Origin: Streptomyces sp. NBC_01116
GTDB lineage: Bacteria > Actinomycetota > Actinomycetes > Streptomycetales > Streptomycetaceae
Assembly: GCF_041435495.1 (NCBI RefSeq)
Contig: NZ_CP108644.1
Span: 806,001 to 870,000 of the forward strand
Direction: 5' to 3'
Length of the DNA: 64,000 bases
The stretch's first letter is position 1; each line of letters starts with the position of its first letter. The notes under the pieces were generated by a model. It was not told the DNA's origin. It ran no database searches and saw nothing but the letters and a program-made list of their open reading frames with translations. The translations under genes were made by a program, and so were the position numbers. Shown piece by piece: positions 8,348-17,057 of this stretch.

Positions 8348-8776
8348 TCAACGCCCGCCGGAAAGTCGCCGCTTGAGGGTGATGGCGGTATCGGCGGCGT
8401 ATGCCTGGGTCCAGCTGCGGCCGGCCCCGGACTTCCAGGTGACGTGGACCGCGGAGCCGTCGGTCCGGGCGCTCTCCACGGTCATGGACCGGTCGCCGTC
8501 GCGCACGTCGCCCCGGCGCAGTTCGCCCGCCGCGACCGTGACGGGACGCTCCCCCGGCGCGTTCTCGGCCTCCACGGCCGTCCGGAGGAGTACGGCGGCC
8601 AGCTCGCGGGCCGCGCCGGGGGTGCAGGACCAGACGAGCTCGCCGGCCGGGGGCGAGAGCCGGATCGAGACGCGGGGGCCCGGCTCGCCCGCGGCGACCG
8701 TGCTCGGCGCGGGCTCGCCCACGGTGACCGTGACCGGCACCGGACGGCCGTCGGCGTCCGTGATCCCGCTGTTCAT
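8348..8776 (-). CDS. Hypothetical protein, 142 aa
   Basis: Soluble protein I do not recognise. It has no signal peptide or membrane segment. It reads like a beta-rich small domain: alternating valines in PVPVTVTVGEP, then SIRLSPPAGELVWSCTPGAARELAAVLLRTAVEAEN, and a C-terminal segment VHVTWKSGAGRSWTQAYAADTAITLKRRL. The frame is open upstream, but ATG 8776 is preferred because GAGGAG stands seven bases before it. It is followed on the same strand by nothing closely coupled; the cupin gene lies 154 bp upstream on the same strand. Confidence 0.65.
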   Translation of the reverse strand: MNSGITDADGRPVPVTVTVGEPAPSTVAAGEPGPRVSIRLSPPAGELVWSCTPGAARELAAVLLRTAVEAENAPGERPVTVAAGELRRGDVRDGDRSMTVESARTDGSAVHVTWKSGAGRSWTQAYAADTAITLKRRLSGGR

Positions 8777-8930
8777 CGTCGTCTCCTCGGTGTCCCTGCG
8801 CCCGGCCGTGTCCGGGCGCCGCCGTCCGGGCCGTCGTCCGGACCGGGTCAGCATGTCAGCACCCGGCGGCCGAGCGTGCGAGCGGGGCGGGGCCCGGTGC
8901 GTGCCGACCGGGGACACCGGTGGAGCGGGC

Positions 8931-9647
8931 TCAGGTCCGGTAGACGTCCAGGCGGCCGCACATGCCGAATCCGCCGTGCTCGGCGGGCACTTCGGCGTGG
9001 ACGCGGGCGTCGGCGAGGTGGTCCGACTCGCCCCGGTCCAGCGCGTCGAGCTGCCCGGCGGTGGCGGCGGCGGCCGTGGCCGCCCCCTTCTTCCAGCGGC
9101 TGCGCCACTCGGGCGTCCGGGGACGGACGAGCGCGGCGGCGGCGCGGTGGAACGCTGCCAGCGGCTCCGGGTCGCCGGCCTCCACGGCCTCGCGCAGGAC
9201 CAGGAACCCCTCCACGGCGAGGTCGCGCCGGGCCCGTGCGGCCCGCTCCCGCACGGCCTCCGCGGCGTCCACGGGCAGCGTCGCCGCCGCGCGGTAGACC
9301 TCCGGGTCCGCGAGACAGCGGGGCGGCAGCGTGAGCACGGCGTCGCCCGCCTCGGGCAGCCCGCTGTTCTGCATGAGCACGATGACGCGCAGCCCGTCGT
9401 CGTTGACCAGGCGGTGCACGGCGCCCGGCGTGAACCACACGAGCGCTCCGGGCGTCAGCGGGGTCTCCTGGAATCCGGCGGCCGTGAGGGTCTGCACAGA
9501 ACCGCTGCCGCCGACCACGACGTACCCCTCCGAGCAGGTCAGGTGCAGATGCGGGGTGCCCCCGCGCAGCCCGTCGGCGGCGGGCCAGTCGTAGACGCTC
9601 AGGTGCGAGACGGCGACGGCGCCGGGCAGTCCTTCGAAGGTCACCAC
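8931..9647 (-). CDS. Cupin domain protein
   Basis: Protein of 238 aa with an N-terminal cupin barrel. The motif GGTPHLHLTCSEGYVVVGGSG (about residues 27-47) supplies the first His/His/Glu metal set and TPGAVHRLVND the second His. The C-terminal half is helical and Ala/Arg-rich, of unknown role. Such proteins often bind sugars or organic acids; the ligand is unknown here. Start GTG 9647 is backed by CAGGAG six bases upstream. A LacI-type operator sequence lies 66 bp upstream, suggesting carbon-source control. Confidence 0.75.
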   Translation of the reverse strand: MVTFEGLPGAVAVSHLSVYDWPAADGLRGGTPHLHLTCSEGYVVVGGSGSVQTLTAAGFQETPLTPGALVWFTPGAVHRLVNDDGLRVIVLMQNSGLPEAGDAVLTLPPRCLADPEVYRAAATLPVDAAEAVRERAARARRDLAVEGFLVLREAVEAGDPEPLAAFHRAAAALVRPRTPEWRSRWKKGAATAAAATAGQLDALDRGESDHLADARVHAEVPAEHGGFGMCGRLDVYRT

Positions 9648-9712
9648 GGGGGCTCCTGGGTCTCGGCGGCACGGGCCGCACGACCGCTCGGGGGCGTGTC
9701 GCACCGGTCTCC

Positions 9713-9729
9713 GTGCAAGCGCTTTCCAC
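9713..9729. promoter_or_regulatory. LacI-family-type operator upstream of the cupin gene
   Basis: GTGCAAGCGCTTTCCAC contains the palindromic core AAGCGCTT typical of LacI/CcpA-family operators. It is centred about 75 bp upstream of the cupin GTG. No lacI-type gene is in the window. The remainder of 9648-9935 shows no gene. Confidence 0.5.
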
Positions 9730-9935
9730 GGCAGCTGAACGCTAGGTCCGCCACCGGACGCCGGTCAAGGGCACGGCATCCGTCGGACGGCCTCCTGAAC
9801 GGCTTCCCGGAGGGCCTCCCGAGTGGGGCCACTCCGACGCGGCCGGGGCGGCGGGCCCGTGCGCGGGCCGCTGTCAGTGGCCGGGTGCAGACTGGCACTG
9901 TTCCGACACAACGGCGTTTCGGGAGGTCCAGGACC

Positions 9936-11021
9936 ATGACCGACGTATTGCTCACCGCAGGCACCCGCAAGGGTCTCTTCATCGGCCGCAGGCACGGCGG
10001 GACCTGGGCGATCACGGGCCCGCACTTCAACGCGCAGGCGATCTACTCGGTCGCCGTGGACACCCGGGGGGACACTCCGAGAATCCTGGTCGGCGGGGAC
10101 AGCGCGCACTGGGGCCCCTCCGTCTTCCACTCCGACGACCTGGGCGAGACCTGGACCGAGCCGCGACAGCCCGCGGTGAAGTTCCCCAAGTCCACCGGAG
10201 CGTCGCTGGAGCGCGTCTGGCAGCTGCATCCCGCGGGGCCGGAGGCGCCGGACGTGGTCTACGCGGGCACGGAGCCGGCCGCGCTCTTCCGTTCCGAGGA
10301 CCGGGGCGAGTCGTTCGAGCTGGTCCGTCCGCTCTGGGAGCACCCGACCCGCTCGCGGTGGGAGCCGGGCGGCGGCGGCGAGGGGCTGCACACCGTCCTG
10401 ACCGACCCCCGGGACGCCCGGGCCGTGACCGTCGCCGTGTCGACGGCCGGAGTGTTCCGGACCAAGGACGGCGGCGCGAGCTGGACTCCGTCGAACAAGG
10501 GCGTCTCCGCGGTCTTCCTCCCGGATCCGGACCCGGAGTTCGGCCAGTGCGTCCACAAGGTCACCCGGGACGCGGCCGACCCGGACCGCCTCTATCTGCA
10601 GAACCACTGGGGCGTGTTCCGCAGCGACGACTCCGGCGACCACTGGAGCGACATCGGCGCGGGCCTGCCCTCCGACTTCGGGTTCGCCGCCGTCGCGCAC
10701 CCGCACCGCGGTGACACGGCCTACGTCTTCCCGATCAACGCCGACGCCGACCGGGTCCCGGCGGAGCACCGCTGCCGGGTGTTCCGCACGACCGACGCGG
10801 GACGCACCTGGGAGCCGCTCACCGAGGGCCTGCCGGACGGGGCGCACTACGGCACGGTGCTGCGGGACGCGCTGTGCACCGACGACGCGGATCCCGCCGG
10901 TGTCTACTTCGGCAACCGCAACGGCGAGTTGTACGCCAGCGCGGACGACGGGGACAGCTGGCGGCAGCTCGCGTCGCATCTGCCGGACGTCCTGTGCGTG
11001 CGGGCGGTGGCGCTCGACTGA
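9936..11021 (+). CDS. BNR/Asp-box beta-propeller protein (sialidase-like fold)
   Basis: Protein of 361 aa with no signal peptide. Six Asp-box repeats of the S-x-D-x-G-x-x-W type are visible: [40 protein letters not shown] and SADDGDSW, giving a six-bladed propeller. It resembles the cytosolic exo-alpha-sialidase-like/WD40-YVTN-BNR proteins common in actinobacteria. The sialidase FRIP motif and catalytic Arg triad are not evident, so hydrolase activity is doubtful. Start ATG 9936 has GGGAGG about ten bases upstream. It lies 45 nt before the uracil-DNA glycosylase gene. Confidence 0.8.
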   Translation: MTDVLLTAGTRKGLFIGRRHGGTWAITGPHFNAQAIYSVAVDTRGDTPRILVGGDSAHWGPSVFHSDDLGETWTEPRQPAVKFPKSTGASLERVWQLHPAGPEAPDVVYAGTEPAALFRSEDRGESFELVRPLWEHPTRSRWEPGGGGEGLHTVLTDPRDARAVTVAVSTAGVFRTKDGGASWTPSNKGVSAVFLPDPDPEFGQCVHKVTRDAADPDRLYLQNHWGVFRSDDSGDHWSDIGAGLPSDFGFAAVAHPHRGDTAYVFPINADADRVPAEHRCRVFRTTDAGRTWEPLTEGLPDGAHYGTVLRDALCTDDADPAGVYFGNRNGELYASADDGDSWRQLASHLPDVLCVRAVALD

Positions 11022-11052
11022 CGGCAGTTGATCGGAGTGGTCGTATCAGCAG

Positions 11053-11058
11053 TAGAGT
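11053..11058 (+). promoter_or_regulatory. -10 box TAGAGT of the uracil-DNA glycosylase gene
   Basis: TAGAGT is seven bases before GTG 11066, giving leaderless spacing. An in-frame GTG at 11057 overlaps the box itself and is therefore unlikely as the start. Confidence 0.45.
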
Positions 11059-11065
11059 GCGGGCC

Positions 11066-11743
11066 GTGGCAGCACGACCGTTGAAAGAGATCATCGAGCC
11101 GGGGTGGGCCGACGCCCTCGAACCCGTCGCCGAACGCGTCGCCGCTATGGGCGACTTCCTCCGCGCGGAGATCGCCGCGGGACGCACGTACCTGCCCTCG
11201 GGGGCACATGTACTGCGGGCGTTCCAACAGCCGTTCGAGGAGGTGAGAGTGCTGGTCGTCGGCCAGGATCCGTATCCCACCCCGGGGCACGCGATCGGGC
11301 TGAGCTTCGCGGTGGCGCCCGACGTCCGGCCGCTGCCGGGCAGTCTGGAGAACATCTTCCGGGAACTGCACGCGGACCTGGGGCTGCCCAGGCCGTCCAA
11401 CGGCGATCTCACGCCCTGGACGCGGCAGGGGGTGCTGCTGCTCAACAGGGCGCTGACCACCGCGCCGCGGCGGCCCGCCGCCCACCGGGGCAAGGGCTGG
11501 GAAGAGGTGACCGAGCAGGCCATCAAGGCGCTGGTCGCCCGGGGCACGCCGCTGGTGTCGGTGCTGTGGGGGCGCGATGCCCGTAATCTGCGCCCGCAGT
11601 TGGGCGACTTCCCCGCGATCGAGTCATCGCACCCCTCCCCCATGTCCGCCGACCGGGGCTTCTTCGGCTCGCGGCCGTTCAGCCGCGTCAACGAACTGCT
11701 GGAGCGCCAGGGGGCGCAGCCCGTGGACTGGCGGCTTCCGTGA
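11066..11743 (+). CDS. ung: Uracil-DNA glycosylase, family 1
   Basis: Base-excision repair enzyme of 225 aa that removes uracil from DNA. The water-activating loop is GQDPYP (about residues 66-71), the DNA-intercalation/active-site loop is [24 protein letters not shown] near the C-terminus, and [10 protein letters not shown] is the uracil-recognition strand. Length is normal for the family. The His that usually follows GQDPY is Pro, as in many actinobacterial members. Start GTG 11066 follows from the -10 box. The stop overlaps the start of the kinase gene (GTGA), so the two are coupled. Confidence 0.92.
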   Translation: MAARPLKEIIEPGWADALEPVAERVAAMGDFLRAEIAAGRTYLPSGAHVLRAFQQPFEEVRVLVVGQDPYPTPGHAIGLSFAVAPDVRPLPGSLENIFRELHADLGLPRPSNGDLTPWTRQGVLLLNRALTTAPRRPAAHRGKGWEEVTEQAIKALVARGTPLVSVLWGRDARNLRPQLGDFPAIESSHPSPMSADRGFFGSRPFSRVNELLERQGAQPVDWRLP

Positions 11744-12858
11744 CCCGTCCCCCGGCGGCGCCCGGCGCGGCCGGACCCGGCGCGTACGTCCTCGGGGTGG
11801 ACTCCGGGGGCTCGGGCCTGCGGGTGGCGCTGGGCCGGGTGGAGCTGCCCGGCCCCCTGGCGACGACCCTCTGCGCGGAGCCGGTGCGGACGGGGCCCGG
11901 CGGCATCGACGCCGGGCATCTGCTGGAGATGCTGCTGCCCGCCGCGCGGGAGTTGCTGGACCGGGCGTCCGCCACCACGACCGGTGACGGCCGGCCCGAT
12001 GACGCCCCGTCGCGTGAGGTCGCGGCCTTGGCGATCGGGGCCGCCGGCATGGCCACGCTGGGCGACCGGTTGCGTTCGGAGCTGCCCGGCGCACTCGCGG
12101 ACGCGCTCGGGGTGCGCCGGCTGGCGCTGGCCGCCGACGCGGTGACGGCCTACGCGGGCGCGGTGGGACAGCGTCCGGGGGCGGTCGTCGCGGGCGGCAC
12201 GGGCATGATCGCCCTCGGTACGGACCTGTTGGAGTGGCACAGGGCCGACGGGTGGGGTCATCTTCTGGGTGACAGCGGCGGCGGCGCGTGGATCGGCCGT
12301 GCCGGGCTGGACGCGGCGATGCGGGCCCATGACGGGCGGCAGGGCGGCTCCCCCGCTCTGCTGGGCCGGCTGCGGGCCGTGTTCGGACCGGCCGAGGCGC
12401 TGCCCGGACTGCTCTACCCGCGCTCCGACCGGCCGGCCGTGCTGGCCTCGTTCGCCCCGGAGGTGGCGGCGTGCGCCGGAGCGGACCCGGTGGCCGCCGG
12501 CATTCTGCGGCAGGCCGCCGCTCATATCGCCGAGGCGGCGGCCGCCGTGTGCCCGACGTCCGCCGGGACGGACGCGGAGGACGGCGAGGGCGGCGAAGTG
12601 GCTCTGACGGGTGGCCTGTTCAAGATGGGCGAGCCGCTGGTCGCGCCCCTGCGCGAGGAGCTGTCACGGTGGCTGCCCGGGGCCCGGGTGACCTCGGCGG
12701 CGGGCGATCCGCTGACCGGCGCACTCCGGATCGCGCGTGCCATGGCGGCCGGGGACCTTCGCCTGCCCCTGCACCCGACGATGCTGTTCGTGCCTCAGGA
12801 GCACGGCGGCGGGCAGCCCGATGGAACGGCGGCGCGCGAGACCCCCCGGACGGGGTGA
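11740..12858 (+). CDS. BadF/BadG/BcrA/BcrD-type ATPase, probable N-acetylglucosamine kinase
   Basis: Cytosolic ASKHA-fold kinase of 372 aa. PHOSPHATE 1 is [16 protein letters not shown] (about residues 13-28), the second glycine-rich loop is [12 protein letters not shown], followed by [23 protein letters not shown], and the ADENOSINE loop is [11 protein letters not shown]. These match bacterial N-acetylglucosamine kinases of the BadF family; the sugar is inferred. Start GTG 11740 overlaps the ung stop by 4 nt. The link between DNA repair and a sugar kinase is probably only transcriptional. Confidence 0.82.
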   Translation: MTRPPAAPGAAGPGAYVLGVDSGGSGLRVALGRVELPGPLATTLCAEPVRTGPGGIDAGHLLEMLLPAARELLDRASATTTGDGRPDDAPSREVAALAIGAAGMATLGDRLRSELPGALADALGVRRLALAADAVTAYAGAVGQRPGAVVAGGTGMIALGTDLLEWHRADGWGHLLGDSGGGAWIGRAGLDAAMRAHDGRQGGSPALLGRLRAVFGPAEALPGLLYPRSDRPAVLASFAPEVAACAGADPVAAGILRQAAAHIAEAAAAVCPTSAGTDAEDGEGGEVALTGGLFKMGEPLVAPLREELSRWLPGARVTSAAGDPLTGALRIARAMAAGDLRLPLHPTMLFVPQEHGGGQPDGTAARETPRTG

Positions 12859-13009
12859 CGGCCGGCGGAGGTGGAGGCGGGCGGACGGGGAGCGACGGAA
12901 AGGCGACCTGACAGACGGGGACACTCCGCCGGTACATCACTCATCGGACATAAGCGGATAGTTAACGCTCGACCGGACCCTCCCCGAACAGAGGGGCAGG
13001 CAAAACCAG

Positions 13010-13015
13010 TAGCAT
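13010..13015 (+). promoter_or_regulatory. -10 box TAGCAT before the CbiX-like gene
   Basis: TAGCAT ends eight bases before the ATG at 13024, consistent with a leaderless or near-leaderless mRNA. The preceding 12,930-13,000 stretch is unusually AT-rich and contains GTTAAC. Confidence 0.4.
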
Positions 13016-13023
13016 GCGGCGCC

Positions 13024-13947
13024 ATGAGCACCCCCACTGGGCCCGCTTCCGGCCTGCCTGTACGAATGCCGCGACCTCGCCAGTCCGGACGGCACCGCCG
13101 CCCGGAGCCCGTGGTCGCACCCGAGGGCGCTGCCGCGCTCGTTCTCGCCGTTCCCGGTACCCCCTCTTCGGCCACGCGCAGCCTGGCCGAAGAGGTGATC
13201 AGCATCGCCCGTTCCGAGCTGCCCGGCCTGAACGCCCGGATCGGCTACCTCGACGGCGACGATGCCGAGTACCCGACCCTTTCCACCGTTCTCGCCCACT
13301 CCGCCGCCGAGCGCATCGCGCGCTTCGAGCAGGCCGTCGCCGTCGGCCGTGAGGTCGCCGAGCCCGCGGGTCCGCCCGCCGTCGTGGTCCCGCTGCTCGC
13401 GGGTCCCGACAGCGCGCTGATCCGGCGGATACGGCAGGCCGTGATGGACAGCGGTACGCAGGCCGAGCTGACCGACGTGCTCGGCCCGCACCCGCTGCTC
13501 GCCGAGGCCCTGCACGTACGGCTGTCGGAGGCCGGGCTGGCGCGCGCCGACCGCGCCAGGCTGTTCACCGTGGCCACGGCCGCCGACGGCATCGTGCTGG
13601 TCACCGTGGGCGGCGAGGAGGCCGTACGGGCCGCCGGGATCACCGGCATGCTGCTGGCCGCCCGGCTCGCCGTGCCGGTGATGGCCGCCGCACTGGACGT
13701 GGACGGCTCGGTCGCCTCGGTCGCGGAGCAGCTCCAGAGCTCCGGCTCCGCACAGCTGGCGCTGGCGCCGTACCTGGTGGGCCCGGAGGTCGACCCCGGC
13801 CTGCTGGACGCCGCCGCGAAGGAGGCGGGCTGCGCGACGGCCGAGCCGCTGGGCGCCTACCCGGCGATCGGCAAGCTCGTGCTCTCCCTCTACGCGACGA
13901 CGCTGGGCATCACGCCGGCGACACCGCAGCGGGCTCAGGCTCACTGA
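13024..13947 (+). CDS. Sirohydrochlorin chelatase (CbiX)-like protein without the metal-site histidines
   Basis: Protein of 307 aa with two CbiX-type halves. The strand pattern ALVLAVPGTPSSATRSLAEEVISIARSELP, then RIGYLDGDDAEYPTLSTVL, then VVVPLLAGPDSALIRRIRQAV follows CbiX closely. However, the active-site HGS at the end of strand 1 reads PGT, and the second His (usually in the GYH-V-D segment) is absent, so ferro- or cobalto-chelatase activity is doubtful. A second degenerate half begins near TVATAADGIVLVTVGGEEAV. The disordered N-terminus is Pro/Arg-rich. A 27-bp terminator stem follows. Confidence 0.7.
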   Translation: MSTPTGPASGLPVRMPRPRQSGRHRRPEPVVAPEGAAALVLAVPGTPSSATRSLAEEVISIARSELPGLNARIGYLDGDDAEYPTLSTVLAHSAAERIARFEQAVAVGREVAEPAGPPAVVVPLLAGPDSALIRRIRQAVMDSGTQAELTDVLGPHPLLAEALHVRLSEAGLARADRARLFTVATAADGIVLVTVGGEEAVRAAGITGMLLAARLAVPVMAAALDVDGSVASVAEQLQSSGSAQLALAPYLVGPEVDPGLLDAAAKEAGCATAEPLGAYPAIGKLVLSLYATTLGITPATPQRAQAH

Positions 13948-13985
13948 CCGGACGCCGTCGCCGCGGGGCGGCGGCTCGGGAAGCC

Positions 13986-14044
13986 GGACAGCGCGGCGGG
14001 CCCGGACCGGAGGACATCTCCGGTCCGGGCCCGCCGCGCTGTCC
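13986..14044. terminator. Bidirectional terminator, 27-bp perfect stem
   Basis: Positions 13986-14012 pair perfectly with 14018-14044 around a five-base loop GACAT. It lies between the convergent CbiX-like and lactonase genes, 39 nt past one stop and 42 nt past the other. No U tract. Confidence 0.8.
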
Positions 14045-14085
14045 GGGCGGCGACCGCCAGGCGCAGTGCCCCGGGGTGGCCGCTG

Positions 14086-15141
14086 TCAGACGAGGACGAC
14101 GCAGGAGGCCGCGGGAACCTCGACGGAGCCGGCGTGCCGCGGGACGCCCGTCTCGGCGTCCACGGCGAACCAGCTGACGTTCCCGGAGCGCTCGTTGGCC
14201 GCGTACAGCCATTGGCCGCTCGGGTCGAGGGTGAGGTCGCGCGGCCAGTGTCCGCCGCAGCCGACGGTGGCCACCAGGGCCGCCTTCTCGCCGCTCTCGT
14301 CGAGGGTGAGCACGGAGATGCTGTCGTGGCCCCGGTTGGCCGTCCACAGGAAGCGCCCGTCGTGCGCGACGACCACCTCGGACGGGTAGGTGCGCGCCGT
14401 GTCGTCGGCGGTCTCGTGCTCGGGCAGCACCGGCGTCTCGCCGAGTACGTCGAGGCGGCCGGCCGCCGCGTCCCAGCGGCAGACGGTGAGGGTCGGTTCC
14501 AGCTCGCCCAGGACGTAGGCGAGCGAGCCCGAGGGGTGGAAGGCCAGGTGGCGCGGGCCGGTGCCGGGGCGCAGGGCCGTCTCGCCGTGCGGGCGCAGGG
14601 CGCCGGTGGCGGGGTCCAGGGCGCAGACGTGTACCGAGTCGGTGCCGAGGTCCACGCCCACCACCCAGTTCCCGGAGGGGTCGGCGAGCACCTGGTGGGC
14701 GTGCGGGGCCTCCTGGCGCTCCGCGTCCGGGCCGCTGCCCTCGTGCCGGAGCACCGAGGCCGCCGCCCCGAGGGACCCGTCGGCGAGGACCGGCAGGGCG
14801 GTGACGCTGCCGGAGGTGTAGTTGGCCGTGACCAGGTGGTTCGCGGCGAGCGCGAGATGGGTGGGCGCATCGCCGTCGACGGCGCGGACAGCCCCCAGGA
14901 GAGCCGGTACGTCACCGTCGACGGTGAAGGCGGCGGCGACGCCCGGGGCGCTCTCGCCGACCGCGTACAGGGCCGTGCCTCCCGGGCCGACGGCGAGGAA
15001 CGAGGGGTCGGGCACGGCGTCCGTGGACCCCAGCACCGTCAGCGCACCGGTGTCCCGGTCCACGGCGGCGGCGGTGATGCCGCGCCCGCCCGCCGAGGTG
15101 AACGACCCTATGAATGCCCGCCCGGCGCTGTTGCCGATCAT
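14086..15141 (-). CDS. Lactonase family protein (6-phosphogluconolactonase, YbhE/Pgl type)
   Basis: Seven-bladed propeller protein of 351 aa related to YbhE-type 6-phosphogluconolactonase. Diagnostic segments are FIGSFTSAGGRGITAAAVDRDTGAL at the N-terminus, NYTSGSVTALPVLADGSLG, PHAHQVLADPSGNWVVGVDLGTD, GPRHLAFHPSGSLAYVLGELEPT, and GHWPRDLTLDPSGQWLYAANERSGNVSWFAVDAETG. It has no signal peptide. The substrate may be 6-phosphogluconolactone or another lactone. ATG 15141 has AGAGGGG about nine bases upstream; an in-frame extension upstream has no ribosome site. Confidence 0.85.
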   Translation of the reverse strand: MIGNSAGRAFIGSFTSAGGRGITAAAVDRDTGALTVLGSTDAVPDPSFLAVGPGGTALYAVGESAPGVAAAFTVDGDVPALLGAVRAVDGDAPTHLALAANHLVTANYTSGSVTALPVLADGSLGAAASVLRHEGSGPDAERQEAPHAHQVLADPSGNWVVGVDLGTDSVHVCALDPATGALRPHGETALRPGTGPRHLAFHPSGSLAYVLGELEPTLTVCRWDAAAGRLDVLGETPVLPEHETADDTARTYPSEVVVAHDGRFLWTANRGHDSISVLTLDESGEKAALVATVGCGGHWPRDLTLDPSGQWLYAANERSGNVSWFAVDAETGVPRHAGSVEVPAASCVVLV

Positions 15142-15283
15142 CGCGCTACCCCTCTTCACCGTCGCCGCGATCTTCACGGCCGACGGTAGCAGGCAGCCCG
15201 CCGCGGTCCAGACCAATGCCCCGAACAGTCCCAGAGCCCCCCCTCCCCGGTCCGGAGAGCAGCCCGGAGAGGGCGCACTCCGC

Positions 15284-15790
15284 CTACTTCGCGGCGGGCG
15301 GCTCGCCCGCGGGCCGGGCGGAAGGGTCCCGGGAGAGTTCTTCGAGCCGCTCGATGCCGTGATTGAACTCGGTCATCAGCGTGAGGAACTGCTGGGTGCG
15401 CGCGTCGCTCCAGCCGGCCGCCTCGATCAGCCGCGCGGCCCCGGCCCGGCTGATGGCCCGGTCTGCCTCCAGCCGTTCCCGGCCCAGCGGGGTGGGACGG
15501 AAGGTGCGGGCGCCCGACCGCGTGGGGGCAGCGAGCCGCTCGACGAGACCGTGCCGCAGCATGCTGCTCACCTGCCGGTGAATGGTGGACACGTCCGCCT
15601 GGAAGGTGTGCGCCAACTCCTTCAGCGTCAGGGGCTCGCCCGCCTCCATACGAGTGAGGAGCACATAGGCCGAACGGTCGAGGCTCTGACCGATGCGGGG
15701 GCCGCGCGAGGCGATGAAGTGCCTCGAGAGCAGGGTCAGCTCTCGTTCGAGGTCATTGAGGCGGGAGTCCTGCCCGCTCGGCGGTGTCAT
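15284..15790 (-). CDS. MarR family transcriptional regulator
   Basis: Winged-helix repressor-type protein of 168 aa. The DNA-binding region is LTLKELAHTFQADVSTIHRQVSSMLRHGLVERLAAP (about residues 54-89), with the wing SGARTFRPTPLGRERL and flanking dimerisation helices. Start ATG 15790 has GGAAGGGA upstream. It is divergent from an SDR gene 297 bp away, and an AT-rich inverted repeat lies between them, so it probably controls that gene and itself. The ligand is unknown. Confidence 0.87.
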   Translation of the reverse strand: MTPPSGQDSRLNDLERELTLLSRHFIASRGPRIGQSLDRSAYVLLTRMEAGEPLTLKELAHTFQADVSTIHRQVSSMLRHGLVERLAAPTRSGARTFRPTPLGRERLEADRAISRAGAARLIEAAGWSDARTQQFLTLMTEFNHGIERLEELSRDPSARPAGEPPAAK

Positions 15791-15879
15791 ACGTGGCGCG
15801 TCCCTTCCACTGGTTCGACGCACCAGTATCCCCGTGACACCCGGCCCCGGATCTTCGCCCGCCGCCTTTGCGACCGTTT

Positions 15880-15900
15880 CATATGTATGTAACATGCACA
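15880..15900. promoter_or_regulatory. AT-rich candidate operator between marR-type and SDR genes
   Basis: An AT-rich island in GC-rich DNA holds CATATG followed by ATGT-ATGTA-ACAT, a short inverted repeat with five-base centre. It is about 90 bp upstream of the MarR start and 190 bp upstream of the SDR start. The symmetry is modest, so this is a candidate only. Confidence 0.35.
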
Positions 15901-16086
15901 ACAGAGGATTCTTTGCCGAGCGCGGCCCGACCCGGGTCGCGGCGATGCCCGCGCCCGTCACGGGTGTCGGCCCGGCTCCCCTCACCCCCCGATCCCGGGC
16001 CGCCGACGTACAGAACGGTGTCCCGGCCTCGACCGCGGGCCGCAGCCGGCCGACCCGTCGTGCGCCGATTCGAAGGAGACAGCCCC

Positions 16087-16884
16087 ATGGAACGCCTGAA
16101 GGACAAGGTCGCCGTCATCACCGGTGGCGGCAGCGGCATCGGCCGGGCCGCCGCACAGCTCATGAGCCGGGAAGGCGCGCGAGTCGTCGTCGCGGACTTC
16201 AGCACCGAGGCCGCCGCGGAAACCGCCGCGCTCGTCGAGAAGGCCGGCGGCCGGGCTCTCCCCGTGACGGTGGATGTCACCGACGAGGGCTCGATCGCCG
16301 ACATGATCGCCGCCACCGTCGCCGAGTTCGGCTCCCTGAACGTGCTCTGCAACCACGTCGGCGGCACCGACCCGCGCACCGACCTGGACGTGCTGCGCAT
16401 GAGCATGGACGAGTTCGACCGGGCGGTCTCCCGCAATGTGACCAGCACGCTCCTCGGCACCCGGCACGCGCTCCCGCACATGATCCGCGCGGGCGGCGGA
16501 TCGGTGATCAACACCGCCTCGGTCGCCGCACTGGTGGGTGACGTCCTGCAGACCTCCTACGGGGCCGTCAAGGCAGCCGTCGTCAGCATCACCAAGTCCA
16601 TCGCCGTCCAGTACGGGCCCCAGAACGTGCGCTGCAACGCCATCGCGCCCGGCGCCGTCATGACTCCCGCGCTGGAGAACAACCTGCCGCACAGCGTCAT
16701 CGAGAGCCTCATCGAGGGCAACGCCCTGCCCTACCTCGGCTCACCCGAGGACATCGGCCACACCATGGTCTTCCTCGCCTCCGACGAGTCCCGCTACCTC
16801 ACCGGCCAGCTCCTGGTCGTCGACGGCGGGATGACCATGCAGTCCTCCGCCGCTCCCGGACGGCGGGCCCAGCTCCCGGACTGA
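16087..16884 (+). CDS. SDR family oxidoreductase
   Basis: NAD(P)-dependent short-chain dehydrogenase of 265 aa. The cofactor loop is TGGGSGIG (residues 12-19), the acidic VVVADF after strand 2 suggests NAD preference, and the catalytic set is NTAS with Y-GAV-K. The usual NNAG is CNHVGG, an uncommon variant at the active-site Asn. The C-terminus carries the standard LTGQLLVVDGGMT. GAAGGAG stands ten bases before the ATG. It is divergent from the MarR regulator, and its substrate is probably that regulator's inducer pathway. Confidence 0.88.
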   Translation: MERLKDKVAVITGGGSGIGRAAAQLMSREGARVVVADFSTEAAAETAALVEKAGGRALPVTVDVTDEGSIADMIAATVAEFGSLNVLCNHVGGTDPRTDLDVLRMSMDEFDRAVSRNVTSTLLGTRHALPHMIRAGGGSVINTASVAALVGDVLQTSYGAVKAAVVSITKSIAVQYGPQNVRCNAIAPGAVMTPALENNLPHSVIESLIEGNALPYLGSPEDIGHTMVFLASDESRYLTGQLLVVDGGMTMQSSAAPGRRAQLPD

Positions 16885-16886
16885 TC

Positions 16887-16913
16887 CCCGCCGCGCGGCT
16901 CGCGCGCGGCGGG
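16887..16913. terminator. Hairpin between SDR and FUSC genes
   Basis: CCCGCCGCGCG pairs with CGCGCGGCGGG around GCTCG, three bases past the SDR stop. The rest of the 173-bp gap to the convergent FUSC gene shows no gene. Confidence 0.6.
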
Positions 16914-17057
16914 CCACGCACGGAAGCCCGCCCGGCCGGCAGCGGGCGCGTCCCGGGCGAAGGCGCGGTTCACCCGGAACGCCCCGAGGGCCCGCCGCTG
17001 TCACCCGCCCAGCGCGGGGCGGGCGCTCCGGCCGTTCCTCGCCCCCGGCTCCGCCCT

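Noticed and set aside
9936..11021. True sialidase
   Set aside because: Only Asp-boxes are present; no FRIP motif, Arg triad or signal peptide.
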